The notes: a model not told the origin generated them from the letters alone. A stretch of 42,887 nucleotides of DNA from an uncultured Oscillospiraceae bacterium (GCA_947632155.1 CANROF010000016.1:1-42887), one strand, 5' to 3'; positions 1 through 9,807 are shown, counted from the first letter of the stretch. Program-made: numbers and translations.

Positions 1-92
1 GTGAAGCCGCAGAAGGGCGGCAGATAACAGCGGTGCTTTTCGCACATGGCCTCCATCTCCCGAAGGGCCCTGTTGATCTCAGAACGCTTCAT
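1..92 (-). CDS. D-lyxose isomerase, N-terminal fragment (runs off the window)
   Basis: Only the first 30 codons are inside the window. The translation starts MKRSEINRALREMEAMCEK and continues to LPPFCGF, which matches the N-terminal signature of the D-lyxose ketol-isomerase family (cupin-type sugar isomerases that interconvert D-lyxose/D-xylulose and D-mannose/D-fructose). The start is the ATG at 92-90, preceded by a strong AAGGAGAGG ribosome site at about 97-105. It lies last in the leftward series after the GH38 alpha-mannosidase and the toroid protein; mannose released by GH38 would be a sensible substrate, but that is inference. The C-terminal part with the metal site is not visible. Confidence 0.72.
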   Translation of the reverse strand, partial: MKRSEINRALREMEAMCEKHRCYLPPFCGF

Positions 93-148
93 TTTATCCT
101 CTCCTTAAAATAATGTAGATAATATAGCACCCTCAAGGGCGGCAGCGC

Positions 149-338
149 GTCAAAAACTCAAATTCAATATTTTTTCCAAGGACATGCGCCTTGGAAAAAA
201 TTCCTCTTGTCGCACAAGTGCCGCCTGCGGCGGCGCGCAGGGCGACAGCAGGGAAATTTTTCTGAATTCCGCAGAATTCAGAAAAATTTCCCGCACGTTC
301 CCCCTTGTCGGAAAAGCCCGCCAGGGCTTTTCGACAGC
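149..338 (-). repeat. Structured repeat element, copy A
   Basis: One of five homologous intergenic elements (others at 5044, 12061, 25457, 27016). Read leftward from the adjacent stop codon at 339, it has hairpin I (GTCGAAAAGCCC pairing with the GGGCTTTTCC side), a spacer containing GGGGGAACGTGCGGGAAA, a long hairpin II around TGAATTCTGCGGAATTCA, an outer stem closed by GTCGC/GCGAC enclosing a GCCGCC/GGCGGC hairpin, and hairpin III with arms TTTTTTCCAAGG and CCTTGGAAAAAA. It ends with a conserved AT-rich tail. It directly abuts the stop codon of the toroid protein gene and lies before the lyxose isomerase gene. Confidence 0.85.
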
Positions 339-1973
339 TCACGGGCGTATCGAGATAACGCGCTTGAAGGGGGTGTAGTCGGTGAGGTACACCGTGGCGG
401 CGCCGGGGGTCTTGGCCTCGCTGTCCTCCTTGCCCTGGGTGAAGTGGTGGAGGCCGAAGGCCGGGCCCACCTCCATGGAGGACACGGGGTTGGACACGGT
501 AAAATAGGAATCCCGCAGCACCAGCACTTCGTCGCCGTGGACGGGCATGGTCATGTGCTCGTTGGAGATGCGGTCGATGCCCTCAAAGGCCAGCTCCACC
601 CGCCAGGGGGCGCCCCGGACGCCGGAGGTTTCGATCTCCAGGTCGATGCCGTTCTCCGTCTCCCGGACGGCGATGTCGATGTCCATGTCGGGCCCTAACT
701 TCTTTTTCCGGGAGGCGTTGTCCATCTTCCACCAGTCGGAGGTGGCGGGCTTTTCGTCAAAGGGCAGGTAGTACCAGCCGCGCATCGTCTCGTGGAGGCG
801 GAAGGAGCCGTCCTCCCCCATCTCCATGCGCTCCGCCTTGAAGGCCCGGTGCTCGCAGAAGCTCCCGCCCAGCTTCACCGCCAGCTTGACGCTGCCGTTG
901 TGGACGTAGAGGAAATCGGACTTGTCCCGCATGACGGTGTAGGTCCAGCTCCCCCGCCGGACCCGGGCGATGCCGGAGTCGGGATAGAAAGCGCGGTAGC
1001 GCTCCGGCGTGCCGCAGCCGTCCCACTCCAGGTCGATGAGCTCCGGGCGGAGCATGTACTGCATGAGGAATTGGGGAGATAAGAGGCGCTTTTCCTCCAC
1101 CACCTTGAATATGTAGTTCGCCATGGACAGAAATTCGGGGATATTGTACTTCGCCCCTAAGTAGAGATACGCCCAGTAGTAGCTGTCCGGATAGACCCGC
1201 CGGTCCTTGTCAAAGCGGGTGGAGTTGGCGGTGAAGATGGTGTCGTCCGGCTCCCAGTAGGTCAGCATCATCCGCAAATTCCGGATGACGTGCTGCTCGT
1301 AGGACGGGTCCCCCAGGGCCTGGGCCAGGAGGAGCATGGCGTCGTTGTTGACGCCGTTGTAGTTCCCGGCGCTCTTTTCGGAGTACTCCCCGTCGGCGTT
1401 GCAGTCGATGCCCTCCTTGAGGTAGCCGAAGGCCGCCTCGGTGAGGTCCTCTTCCCCGTAGAGCCTCCCGCACTCGGCCAGGATCGAGGCGATGGCCCAG
1501 CGGTGGTTGGGGGTGTGGAAGCCGCCCTCCAAAAGTCCCCGGCCGCCCCGGTGGAGGATGGCGTCCATTTTCTCAAAAAGCGTCCGCTCCTCCGCCGTGA
1601 GCTCCCCCCGGGAGGCCAGGTAATTTCTGGCGGGCAGGATGATGCCCACGCAGAAGGCCGTGTCCGGGGCGGAGAAGAAATTGCAGGTGATGTAGTCGAA
1701 AAGGCCGTTTTCGTGCTGGGTGGAGGCGGCGAAGTCAAGCCCCCGGACCATGGCCGCGTACAGCGTCCCGTCGCGGTAGAGCCGGGACTCCGGATTTAAA
1801 TACACCGCGGCCATGTCCGCCACGCAGTAGAGGGTGTGCTTTTGCATGTACACCCCGTCGGGCATCACGAAGGCGCCGTACCAGGGGGAGGCGCTGTCCG
1901 TGTTTTGCGTTTTGAGCTCCCGCAGGGCACGAGTCTCCGTGTCCCGGAGCATACGCTGATAGTGAGTTCTCAT
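339..1973 (-). CDS. Putative heparinase II/III-like (alpha/alpha) toroid polysaccharide-degrading protein
   Basis: A 544-residue protein without a signal peptide. The first ~320 residues are helix-rich with repeated aromatic patches (for example TPNHRWAIASILAECGRLY near 155-175 and SYYWAYLYLG near 265), as in the (alpha/alpha)n toroid of heparinase II/III-like lyases. From about 330 to the end it is beta-rich (GIARVRRGSWTYTVMRDKS onward), like the lyase beta-sandwich domain. I infer an intracellular lyase or glycan hydrolase acting on uronic-acid oligosaccharides; the exact CAZy family and the catalytic residues were not recognised. Start ATG 1973 follows an AAGGAGAAG ribosome site. It sits 64 bp after the GH38 gene and carries repeat copy A directly at its stop. 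Confidence 0.55.
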   Translation of the reverse strand: MRTHYQRMLRDTETRALRELKTQNTDSASPWYGAFVMPDGVYMQKHTLYCVADMAAVYLNPESRLYRDGTLYAAMVRGLDFAASTQHENGLFDYITCNFFSAPDTAFCVGIILPARNYLASRGELTAEERTLFEKMDAILHRGGRGLLEGGFHTPNHRWAIASILAECGRLYGEEDLTEAAFGYLKEGIDCNADGEYSEKSAGNYNGVNNDAMLLLAQALGDPSYEQHVIRNLRMMLTYWEPDDTIFTANSTRFDKDRRVYPDSYYWAYLYLGAKYNIPEFLSMANYIFKVVEEKRLLSPQFLMQYMLRPELIDLEWDGCGTPERYRAFYPDSGIARVRRGSWTYTVMRDKSDFLYVHNGSVKLAVKLGGSFCEHRAFKAERMEMGEDGSFRLHETMRGWYYLPFDEKPATSDWWKMDNASRKKKLGPDMDIDIAVRETENGIDLEIETSGVRGAPWRVELAFEGIDRISNEHMTMPVHGDEVLVLRDSYFTVSNPVSSMEVGPAFGLHHFTQGKEDSEAKTPGAATVYLTDYTPFKRVISIRP

Positions 1974-2037
1974 AGGGTCTTCTCCTTGCGAATAACGCGA
2001 AAAATCGCGAAATTTATGTGAATAATACGGATTCTTA

Positions 2038-5010
2038 TCACTCTAAAAGTAAAATCAGGGTCTTTACCTCAAAGGCCCCGAAGCGGAGGCGCAGGGGCTC
2101 TCCCATTGGGACCTCCGCCGGGCGCTCCTCCAGCATGTCCGTCTCCAGGACGCCCCGGACGCCGCTCCCCAGGTCAAACGCGGCCTCAGCAGCCTCCCCC
2201 AGGGCCTCGTAGACCCGGGCCAGGACGGCCCGGGGGTATGTATCCGCGGGCTTTAAGGTGTCCACGAGGATGTTTTTCTGCCGGGGGACGAGGATGGGCC
2301 GCTGGACGGTCCCCGCGGGGGCCAGGACGGTTGGCTCGTTGAGCTCCAGAGCCTGCCGCACCGTGCCGCTGTCCCGGAAGGGCCCCTCAAAGGGGTAAAA
2401 GGCGTAGGTGAATTCCTGCTCCCCCCGGTCGGCGTTCATGTCCGGGGCCATGGGCGCCCGGAGAAGCGTCAGGCGAATGTCCCCGCCCAGGACGCTGACG
2501 CCGTATTTGCAGTCGTTGAGCACCGCCGCGCCGTGGCCGCCGTCCTCCACCGCCGTGAAGCGCTGGTTGCTGACCTCGTAGCGGTCCCGGTCGGCCTGCC
2601 GGGAACGGTGGGTGGGGCGCTTTATGAGGCCGAACTGTATCTCCTGGATGGCCTCGCCGGTCCGGACGTCCACGGGGAAGGAGACTTTCAGGAGCTTATG
2701 GCGCTCCTGCCAGTGGAGCTTCGTGATGAAGTCCACTCTCCGGGCGTCGTTCCCCAGCCACACGGTCTGGCAGAGCCGCGACCGGCCCAGGATTCGCTCC
2801 ACCGCCAGGCCCGCGCCCTCCGGCGTGCGAATGGGCGCGATCCGGGCCTCCGCGGAGAGCTCCACCGGGAGATTTTCGTACATGCTGCCGATCTCCCAGG
2901 CGTCGTAGGCGGAGTTCACGTCCTTGAACATGAGAAATTCGTTGCCGGGGGCGGCAAGAAATTCCCGCTCCGAGCCGGCGAGCTTCACGCTCACAAGACG
3001 CCCCAGCCTGTCCACGCGGCAGGTGAGGGCCGAATTGCGAAGCACATAATACTCCGTCTCCGGGAAATAGTCAACCTCTGCCGGGGAAGAATTTTTCACC
3101 TCCCCGCGGGCCCGGGCGCAGCCCTGGGCCGGGACGGCGACGCCGTTTACCCGGCGCTCCCACCCCAAGTGGTTGCACAGGACCGGGTCCTCCCCCGGGT
3201 CCCCCAGGAGCCGCCGCAGGAGGGCGGCGCAGCCGCGCTCCACCTCGGAAAGCTCCCGCTCCGCCCGTTCATGGACCCGGGCGATGGACGCCCCGGCGGC
3301 GATGTCGTGGAATTCGTTGAAAAGGAGCTTCTTCCAGAGCCCCTCCAGCTCCCGCCGGAGCTCCCCGGGGACCTCCGCCCCGGCGTAGAGCCTCTGGGCC
3401 ATGTGGTACTCCACGGCCTTCAGGGCGGCCTCGGCCTTTCGTATCCCCCGCTTGGTCCGGGCCTGGGCCGTCAGCGTCCCCCGGTGCCACGCCAGATACA
3501 GCTCCCCGCGAAAGACCTCCCGGGTCCCGGTCTGGCGCTGAAAAAAGCGGACGGGGCTCTCCGGGCGGCAACGGGGCGCGCCCTCCAGGTCCCGGCAGCG
3601 CCTCTCCGTCTCCGCCATCTCGCGGGTGGGACCGCCGCCGCCGTCGCCGTAACCGTAGGGGTAGAGGAACGCGCCGATGTCCCGCTGTACCCGGTCCCGC
3701 TCCCAGCGGTCGATGAGATCCCCGGGGGAGAAGACGGCGTTGTTCTTCTTAAAAAGATGCGACAGCACCCGGCTGCCGTCCGGCCCCTCCCACCAGAAGA
3801 CGTTGTAGGGGAAGGGCTCCGCCTCCGGGTCCTGGCGGGTGAGCTTCTGGGTGGCGAAATACCGGACGCCGCACTTTTTCATGATCTGCGGCAGCGCCGC
3901 GGAGAAGCCGAAGGTGTCCGGCATCCAGGCCATCACCGACTCCGCCCCCAGCGTCTCCCGGAACCAGCGGCGGCCCAGGACAAACTGGCGCACTAAGCTT
4001 TCGCCGGAGGGGATGTTGGTGTCGCACTCCACCCACATGGCACCCTCGGGGTAAAAGCGCCCCTCCGCGGCGGCGGCCCTGACCCGGTCCCAGAGGTCCG
4101 GGTAATACGCCCGCAGCCACTCCAAAATAGGCGGCTCGCACAGGAGAAAGCGGTAGTCCCCGTACTCCTCCATGAGGGCGAGCTGATTTGCGTAGGTCCT
4201 GGCGGCCTTGCGGACCGTCTCCTCCACGGGCCACAGCCACGCCAGGTCCAGGTGCGACTGGCCAAAGACCGTGAATTCCGGCGCGGTGGACCCGTTTTTG
4301 CACTTCAGGAGCGGCGTCAGGACCTCCCCGGCCCTTTTGACGCTCTCCGTCAGCTCCGGCTCCGGAAGCTCGAAGTCCGCAAGGTATGTAAATTCCTTCA
4401 GCCCCGCGACGATCTTTTCCGCCCGGAGGCTCCGCTCCGGGAGCTTTTTTGCCAGCTCCCAGAGGGCCGCGTAGTCCATGTAGACCTGAAAAACGTCCTC
4501 GTTCCAGAGGCCAAAACGGGAGGGGCCCACCGTCGCCTGGGGCCCCTCCGGCTCCGGGACGGTCGCCTCTCCCCACGCCGCGGGGCCCGCGTCCTCCCGG
4601 CGCGGGCCGTGGCCGGCGTAGCACTCCGCCGCGATCTCAAAGCGCTCCCCGGGGACGGCGCGGCGGGTGAGGGTGATGAATTTGTGGTGCTTGTCCAGGG
4701 ACCCGGCCTCCCGGCCGTTGACCCACACCAGCATCTCCTCCCCCACCCCGAGAGAGAGGACCAGCCGCCCTCCGGCCAGCGCTTCCGGGACGGTGACGCG
4801 GGTACGGAACCACCCGTACTCCCACATCCGCCCCCATTTTGTGCCCACCGGCGCCGGGGCGAAGCTCCGCCCCAGGGCCTCGGAGAGGGAAAGGCGCCGG
4901 AATGTTGTGAAATACTCCGTCTCCGCCTCCCCCCAGGGGCGAAAGAGGTGCTTCGGGAACTGCTCCGCCCAAATCCGAAGCCGATCCTCCCACTGTCTGC
5001 CGATATTCAT
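2038..5010 (-). CDS. Alpha-mannosidase, glycoside hydrolase family 38
   Basis: A 990-residue GH38 alpha-mannosidase, a usual length for bacterial members and without a signal peptide. The zinc-binding motif HLDLAWLWP begins at H253, followed by MWVECDTNIPSGES near 340 and WMPDTFGFS, in which D365 corresponds to the catalytic nucleophile. The C-terminal half is the beta-rich domain of the family. The reading frame is open further upstream to 5109, but that extension translates repeat element B. The ATG at 5010 preceded by GGGAGG at about 5020-5026 is the real start. It would hydrolyse alpha-mannosides in the cytoplasm. It follows iolB with repeat copy B in between, and the lyxose/mannose isomerase lies two genes downstream. 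Confidence 0.93.
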   Translation of the reverse strand: MNIGRQWEDRLRIWAEQFPKHLFRPWGEAETEYFTTFRRLSLSEALGRSFAPAPVGTKWGRMWEYGWFRTRVTVPEALAGGRLVLSLGVGEEMLVWVNGREAGSLDKHHKFITLTRRAVPGERFEIAAECYAGHGPRREDAGPAAWGEATVPEPEGPQATVGPSRFGLWNEDVFQVYMDYAALWELAKKLPERSLRAEKIVAGLKEFTYLADFELPEPELTESVKRAGEVLTPLLKCKNGSTAPEFTVFGQSHLDLAWLWPVEETVRKAARTYANQLALMEEYGDYRFLLCEPPILEWLRAYYPDLWDRVRAAAAEGRFYPEGAMWVECDTNIPSGESLVRQFVLGRRWFRETLGAESVMAWMPDTFGFSAALPQIMKKCGVRYFATQKLTRQDPEAEPFPYNVFWWEGPDGSRVLSHLFKKNNAVFSPGDLIDRWERDRVQRDIGAFLYPYGYGDGGGGPTREMAETERRCRDLEGAPRCRPESPVRFFQRQTGTREVFRGELYLAWHRGTLTAQARTKRGIRKAEAALKAVEYHMAQRLYAGAEVPGELRRELEGLWKKLLFNEFHDIAAGASIARVHERAERELSEVERGCAALLRRLLGDPGEDPVLCNHLGWERRVNGVAVPAQGCARARGEVKNSSPAEVDYFPETEYYVLRNSALTCRVDRLGRLVSVKLAGSEREFLAAPGNEFLMFKDVNSAYDAWEIGSMYENLPVELSAEARIAPIRTPEGAGLAVERILGRSRLCQTVWLGNDARRVDFITKLHWQERHKLLKVSFPVDVRTGEAIQEIQFGLIKRPTHRSRQADRDRYEVSNQRFTAVEDGGHGAAVLNDCKYGVSVLGGDIRLTLLRAPMAPDMNADRGEQEFTYAFYPFEGPFRDSGTVRQALELNEPTVLAPAGTVQRPILVPRQKNILVDTLKPADTYPRAVLARVYEALGEAAEAAFDLGSGVRGVLETDMLEERPAEVPMGEPLRLRFGAFEVKTLILLLE

Positions 5011-5043
5011 GCTCGAATCCTCCGGGAATCCCTCATTCACACA

Positions 5044-5152
5044 GTCGGAAAAAGGCCGAAAAGCCTTTTTCCGACAACATTTCGCAAAATTCAGAAAAAT
5101 TTCCCGCACGTTCCCCTTGGCATTGAAAGGCCGGAACGGCCTTTCAAGCCAG
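5044..5152 (-). repeat. Structured repeat element, short copy B
   Basis: This copy has hairpin I with changed but paired arms (GAAAGGCC/GGCCTTTC instead of GAAAGCCC/GGGCTTTC), the conserved GGGGAACGTGCGGGAAA segment and only one arm of hairpin II. After that, instead of the outer stem and hairpin III, it has a different perfect hairpin, GTCGGAAAAAGGC pairing with GCCTTTTTCCGAC (5044-5075). It begins 6 bases after the iolB stop and ends 33 bases before the GH38 start, so it is an intercistronic element in a co-directional series. Confidence 0.8.
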
Positions 5153-5158
5153 CTTCGT

Positions 5159-5938
5159 TTATTTCATTCTGGCGTCGATCCAGGCGTAGCGCTGGTCCAC
5201 GATGCGGCTGGTCCAGGGGTTTCCGGGCAGGTGGCGGATCATCCAGCAGTAGTACATGGGGTATGCCGGGGCCGTGACCTGGGGGTGTGTGACGCCCCCG
5301 GGTATGGCGGCGCAGCAGCCGTCCGTTATCTTGTACGCCTTGTCCCCCAAAAAGCACGCGCCGAAGCCCTCGGGCCGCTCGTAGCGGTAGTAGTAGACCT
5401 CCGGCTGGGGGTGGTGGTGGGGCGTGTAGCTGGACCAGCCGCCCTGGTGGTTGATGACCTCGCCGTTCACCATATTGGAGTACGGGGCGTTGGAGTAGTC
5501 AAACACCGTCCGGACGGTGCGCTCCAGCTTGCCCTCCAAAACGCCCTCACCGAAGAAGTCCTCCCGGCAGTCCTCCGGCCTATAGAACACCGCGGGGAAG
5601 GTCCGGTCGTTGGCGGTGCGCTGGATCAGCACCTCGCTCTCGGCCTCCGCCGTCACCGTGATCTCGGTGCCGCGGCAGACGTGGAGAAGGTAGGGCCCCT
5701 CCGTTATGAAGCTCTCCCTCCGCCCCCGGGCGGTGCTGCCCTCCCACCCGAAGGCGGCCTGGCCGCGAATAAGGAGCGCCGCCGTCTCTTCGCCCTCGTA
5801 GGAGAAGGCCCGCTTCTCCCCCGGGGCCATTTTGTAGACGGTGATGTCCATCATGGTGTCGTTTTTCGTGTCGCCGGACTGGGTCAGGACCTTCACGCCG
5901 TGCCCGTCAAACCGCGGGCAGGCGAATTCCCTGCTCAT
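5159..5938 (-). CDS. iolB: 5-deoxy-glucuronate isomerase
   Basis: A 259-residue IolB-family bicupin of the usual length. The C-terminal cupin carries the metal-binding stretch SSYTPHHHPQPEVYYYR near residues 168-184, followed by GGVTHPQVTAPAYPMYY near 227-243. It converts 5-deoxy-D-glucuronate into 2-deoxy-5-keto-D-gluconate, the substrate of IolC, in cytoplasmic inositol catabolism. It is the last gene of the iolC-D-E-G-B series, 12 bp downstream of iolG, with repeat copy B directly after its stop codon. Confidence 0.95.
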   Translation of the reverse strand: MSREFACPRFDGHGVKVLTQSGDTKNDTMMDITVYKMAPGEKRAFSYEGEETAALLIRGQAAFGWEGSTARGRRESFITEGPYLLHVCRGTEITVTAEAESEVLIQRTANDRTFPAVFYRPEDCREDFFGEGVLEGKLERTVRTVFDYSNAPYSNMVNGEVINHQGGWSSYTPHHHPQPEVYYYRYERPEGFGACFLGDKAYKITDGCCAAIPGGVTHPQVTAPAYPMYYCWMIRHLPGNPWTSRIVDQRYAWIDARMK

Positions 5939-5950
5939 CTCGCCGCCCCC

Positions 5951-6964
5951 TCAAAACTCGATCTCCGAGAGCTTCACGGGCCGGTGCTCGTCCAGGGACT
6001 TTTTGGCGGCGATGCCCATGAGCACGGGCATCAGCCCGTCCCGGGCGCCCACGGCGGTGTCGGTGTCGTTCTCGATGGCGTCCACAAAGCCCCGGACTTC
6101 GGTGGCGAAGGACTGCATGTAGCGCTCTAAGAAGAAGTAGAGGGGCTTTTCGCCGGTGACGCCCTCCGCGTTGCTGAGGACCACAGTGGAGGGGGTGTCG
6201 TTGGCGGTGGCGGCCATGCCCAGGGAGCCGAACACCTCCGCCCGCTGGTCGTAGCCGTAGGCGGCCCGGCGGGAGTTGTCGATGACGGCAATGGCGCCGT
6301 TTTCCATCTTCATGGTGATGACGGCGGTGTCCACGTCCCCGGCCTCGCCGATGGCCGGGTCCACCAGGACCGCGGCCTGGGTGTAGATCTCCTCCGCCTC
6401 GCACCCGGCCAAAAAGCGGACCATGTCGAAATCGTGGATGGTCATGTCGAGGAACATCCCGCCGGAGACGGCGGCGTATTCGGCGCTGGGCGGCTCCGGG
6501 TCCCGGGAGGTGATCTTAATGATGTGGACGTCCCCCACCTTGCCGTCGGTGATGGCCTTTTTCACGGCGGCGAAGTTGTGGTCGTGGCGGCGGTTGAAGC
6601 CCACCTGGTATTTGAGCCCGCTGCCCTCCAGGGCCGTCAGGACCTTTTTGATCCTGCCCAGGTCGTGGTCGATGGGCTTTTCGCAGAAGACGTGCTTGCC
6701 CGCGGCGATGGCCTCCAGGGAGATCTCCGAGTGGGTGTTGGTGGAGGAGCAGATGAGCACCGCGTCGATCTCGGGGTCATTTAAAATCTCGTGGTAGTCG
6801 GCGCAGGTGCCGCCCACGCCCATTTTAAGGAGCCACGTCCGCGTCTCCTCGCTCATATAGGGGTCCGCCACCGTCTTTATCCGGGCGTTGCGGACATAGT
6901 TGCAGATGCTCTCGGTGTGGACCTTGCCGATGCGGCCCGCGCCGATAATTCCAAGTGTTACCAT
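5951..6964 (-). CDS. iolG: Inositol 2-dehydrogenase
   Basis: A 337-residue Gfo/Idh/MocA oxidoreductase. The Rossmann motif LGIIGAGRIGKVH is at residues 3-15, CEKPIDHD (the EKP motif with the catalytic Lys) is near 95, and GFNRRHDHNF and MTIHDFDMVRFL follow. It oxidises myo-inositol to 2-keto-myo-inositol with NAD+. The ORF stays open upstream through iolE, but the ATG at 6964 is preceded by TAAGGAGGAA (6971-6980), whose TAA is the stop codon of iolE, so translation is probably coupled. It lies between iolE and iolB. Confidence 0.94.
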   Translation of the reverse strand: MVTLGIIGAGRIGKVHTESICNYVRNARIKTVADPYMSEETRTWLLKMGVGGTCADYHEILNDPEIDAVLICSSTNTHSEISLEAIAAGKHVFCEKPIDHDLGRIKKVLTALEGSGLKYQVGFNRRHDHNFAAVKKAITDGKVGDVHIIKITSRDPEPPSAEYAAVSGGMFLDMTIHDFDMVRFLAGCEAEEIYTQAAVLVDPAIGEAGDVDTAVITMKMENGAIAVIDNSRRAAYGYDQRAEVFGSLGMAATANDTPSTVVLSNAEGVTGEKPLYFFLERYMQSFATEVRGFVDAIENDTDTAVGARDGLMPVLMGIAAKKSLDEHRPVKLSEIEF

Positions 6965-6977
6965 ATAAGTTTCCTCC

Positions 6978-7877
6978 TTATAAACCGGTGTGTTCCCGGA
7001 TGAACTTTCTCGCGCGGATGGCGTACTCCAGGGGGTTAGCCCGGGCGGGGTCCTGCTCGGCCTCCACCACCATCCAGCCGGCGTAGCCGGACGCCTCCAG
7101 CGTCTCAAAGATGGGGTCAAAGTCCACGCAGCCGTCGCCGGGGATGGTGAAAGCCCCCTCACGCACGCCCTCCAAAAAGCTCAGGCGCTCTTTGCGCACC
7201 CGCTCCACCACCTCCGGGCGGATGTCCTTCAGGTGTACGTGCTTTATGCGGGAGGCGTACTTTTTCGCCATGGCGGCGGGGTCCTCGCCGCAGTAGGCGA
7301 AGTGGCCGCTGTCGAAAAGGAGGCTGACGTAGCGGGGGTCCGTGCCCTCCATGAGCCGCTCCGTCTCCGCCGCCGTCTGGACCACGGTGCCCATGTGGTG
7401 GTGAAAGGTCAGGGCCACGCCGTATTTCTCCAGGGAGTACTGCCCCAAGCGGTCGAGGCCCTTGCACAGGGCCGTCCACTCCACGTCGCTCATGACGTGC
7501 TTGCCCTCAAAGATGGGCTGTGTCTGGATGCCCTGGATGGAATAGCTCTGCTCCGAGACGCCCACCACCCTGGCGCCCATGGCGGCCAGGAAGGCCACGT
7601 GCCTGTCGAAGGCCGCCAGCGTCTCCTCGTAGGGGGCGCTTATGAGGAAGGTGGAGAACCAGGCGTTGCAGATCTGAATATTCCGCAGCTCCAGGGCGGG
7701 CTTTAAAACCGCCGGGTCCCTGGGGTACTTGTTCCCCACCTCCGAGCCCGTGAAGCCGGCCAGCGCCATCTCGCTGACGCACTGTTGGAAGGTGTTCTCG
7801 CCCCCCAGCTCCGGGAGGTCGTCGTTTGTCCAGGCGATGGGCGCGATGCCCAGCCTTACCTTGTTTTTGTCAAGCAT
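6978..7877 (-). CDS. iolE: Myo-inosose-2 dehydratase
   Basis: A 299-residue xylose-isomerase-like TIM barrel starting [19 protein letters not shown], the hallmark N-terminus of Iol[12 protein letters not shown] near 155-165, DSGHFAYCG near 190 and [10 protein letters not shown] near 213-222 supply the metal-binding residues. It dehydrates 2-keto-myo-inositol to 3D-(3,5/4)-trihydroxycyclohexane-1,2-dione. The start at 7877 has GGAGG seven to eleven bases upstream. Its stop codon overlaps the iolG ribosome site, and 13 bp separate it from iolD. Confidence 0.95.
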   Translation of the reverse strand: MLDKNKVRLGIAPIAWTNDDLPELGGENTFQQCVSEMALAGFTGSEVGNKYPRDPAVLKPALELRNIQICNAWFSTFLISAPYEETLAAFDRHVAFLAAMGARVVGVSEQSYSIQGIQTQPIFEGKHVMSDVEWTALCKGLDRLGQYSLEKYGVALTFHHHMGTVVQTAAETERLMEGTDPRYVSLLFDSGHFAYCGEDPAAMAKKYASRIKHVHLKDIRPEVVERVRKERLSFLEGVREGAFTIPGDGCVDFDPIFETLEASGYAGWMVVEAEQDPARANPLEYAIRARKFIREHTGL

Positions 7878-7890
7878 TTTGTGCCTCCAA

Positions 7891-9807
7891 TCAATATTTT
7901 CTCGCTTTCGCGCGGTTTTCCGTAAGGCCCCGGTAGGCCTTCTGCTGGGCCTCCACGTCCGTAGCGGCGGCCAGCCCCACGTTCCACCAGGCCCCGTACC
8001 CGTCGGTCATGGTCTTGGGCATGGCCTTGATGTCGATGAGGGTGGAGACGCTCTGGCGCTTGGCGTCCCGAAGGGCGGCCTCCAGCTCCGGCAGGGTCCG
8101 GGCCGTATAGGTGACGCAGCCGTAGCCCGCCGCGACCCTGGCGTAGTCGATGGGGATCATCCCGCCCCGGAGCTTCCCCGCGCCGTCCCGGTAGCGGAAC
8201 TCCGTGGCCAGGCTGCCGATGCCGTTGGACATCTGGAGGTTGTTGATGCACCCGAAGCCGCAGTTGTCGAAGAGGAGGACGTTTATTTTCCGCCCCTCCT
8301 GCAGGGACGTCACGAGCTCCGAGTGGAGCATCAAAAAGGCCCCGTCGCCGCACATGGCGTAGACCTCCCGCTCCGGGCAGGCCAGCTTCGCCCCGAAGGC
8401 CGCGGCGACCTCGTAGCCCATGGTGGAAAAGCCGTATTCCATCTGGTAGGCGTCCTTTTCGTCCGTGGTCCACATCCGCTGCAGGTCGCCGGGCAGGCTC
8501 CCGGAGGCGCCCACCACGATGGCGTCGCCGTCGATGACGCGCCTGATGAGGGCGATGGCGGAGGTCTGGGTCACGCCGCCGCCGTAGAGCCCGCGGTATT
8601 CCTCGATGCTCCCGGGATTCCCGGCGGGGATCAGGGGCTTGAAGTCCGGGCCGTAGTCGTATGCGGAAAGGCGCTCATACTCCGCCTCCCACGCCGCCCT
8701 GGCTCTTTCCGGCTCGCCGTCCCAGCCGGAGACGTAGCCGGCTTTTATAAGCTCCGCCTCCGCGTCCTCCAGGACCGCTCTGGCGTCGCCGATGACCATG
8801 GCGGCGTCCATTTTCCCCGCGTCAAAGGGCGCGATGTTGACGGATACAAGCCTTGTGTGGCCGTAGAGCTCCTTGGAGCCGGTGGTGAAGTCGGTGAGGC
8901 GCGTCCCCACCGCCACGATGAGGTCCGCCCTCCGTGCCACGGCGTTGGCCGCCGAATTGCCGGTGACGCCGATGCCGCCCATGTTCCGGGGGTCCGAGGA
9001 CCGGCAGGCGCTCTTGCCCGCCTGCGTCTCGGCAAAGGGGATCCGGAATTTTTCGCAGAACCGCTCCAGCGTCTCGCCGGCCTCGCTGTACCGGACGCCG
9101 CCGCCGCAGATGACGAGGGGCCGGCGGCTGTTCCTTATGAGCTCCGTGAGCTCCGTAAGGTCCTCCCGCACGGGCCTGGGCCGGCGGATGCGGTGGACGC
9201 GCTTTTCAAAGAAGTAGTCCGGGTAGTCGTAGGCCTCGCCCTCCACGTCCTGGGACAGCGCCACGCAGACGGCGCCGGTCCGGGCCGGGTCGGTCAAGAC
9301 ATGCATGGCCTGGGCCATGGTTGACATGAGCTGTTCGGGCCGGGTTATCCTGTCCCAGAACCGGCAGACCGGCCGGAAAGCGTCGTTCACCGTCACACTG
9401 GGGCTGTCCTCCCGCTCCAACTGCTGTAAGACCGGGTCCGGCTGCCGCACGGCGAAGGTGTCGCCCGGGAAGAGCAAAAGCGGTATCCTGTTCACCGTGG
9501 CGCAGGCCGCGGCGGTGACCATGTTGGCCGCGCCGGGGCCGATGGAGGAGGCGCAGGCGATGATCCTCCGCCGGTTGTTCTGCCGGGCAAAGCCGGCGGC
9601 CGCGTGGGCCATGCCCTGCTCGTTGCGGCCCTGATAGACCCGCAAGGCCCCGGGGTCCCGGTCCAGCGCCTGGCCCAGGCCCACCACGATGCCGTGGCCG
9701 AAGATGGTGAAGATGCCGTCCACGAATTTATTCTCGACTCCGTCCATCTCCACATATTGGTTATCCAGGAATTTTACGATGGCCTGGCCCACTGTCATGA
9801 CGCTCAT
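7891..9807 (-). CDS. iolD: 3D-(3,5/4)-trihydroxycyclohexane-1,2-dione hydrolase
   Basis: A 638-residue thiamine-diphosphate enzyme of the acetolactate synthase superfamily, full length. It has the N-terminal pyrimidine-binding domain ([20 protein letters not shown] near 16-35), the central domain, and the TPP motif [14 protein letters not shown] followed by [15 protein letters not shown] near 480-520. It opens the trihydroxycyclohexane-dione ring to 5-deoxy-D-glucuronate. The start overlaps the end of iolC by four bases (ATGA), which indicates translational coupling. Confidence 0.95.
   Translation of the reverse strand: MSVMTVGQAIVKFLDNQYVEMDGVENKFVDGIFTIFGHGIVVGLGQALDRDPGALRVYQGRNEQGMAHAAAGFARQNNRRRIIACASSIGPGAANMVTAAACATVNRIPLLLFPGDTFAVRQPDPVLQQLEREDSPSVTVNDAFRPVCRFWDRITRPEQLMSTMAQAMHVLTDPARTGAVCVALSQDVEGEAYDYPDYFFEKRVHRIRRPRPVREDLTELTELIRNSRRPLVICGGGVRYSEAGETLERFCEKFRIPFAETQAGKSACRSSDPRNMGGIGVTGNSAANAVARRADLIVAVGTRLTDFTTGSKELYGHTRLVSVNIAPFDAGKMDAAMVIGDARAVLEDAEAELIKAGYVSGWDGEPERARAAWEAEYERLSAYDYGPDFKPLIPAGNPGSIEEYRGLYGGGVTQTSAIALIRRVIDGDAIVVGASGSLPGDLQRMWTTDEKDAYQMEYGFSTMGYEVAAAFGAKLACPEREVYAMCGDGAFLMLHSELVTSLQEGRKINVLLFDNCGFGCINNLQMSNGIGSLATEFRYRDGAGKLRGGMIPIDYARVAAGYGCVTYTARTLPELEAALRDAKRQSVSTLIDIKAMPKTMTDGYGAWWNVGLAAATDVEAQQKAYRGLTENRAKARKY

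Noticed and set aside
133-342. Small leftward ORFs inside the structured elements that share a peptide like GIFS-AHVLGKNIEFEF (also near 12100, 25480)
   Set aside because: The shared peptide translates hairpin III and the AT tail. Frames differ among copies, there is no ribosome site, and copy E reads a different frame. The conservation is at the RNA level.
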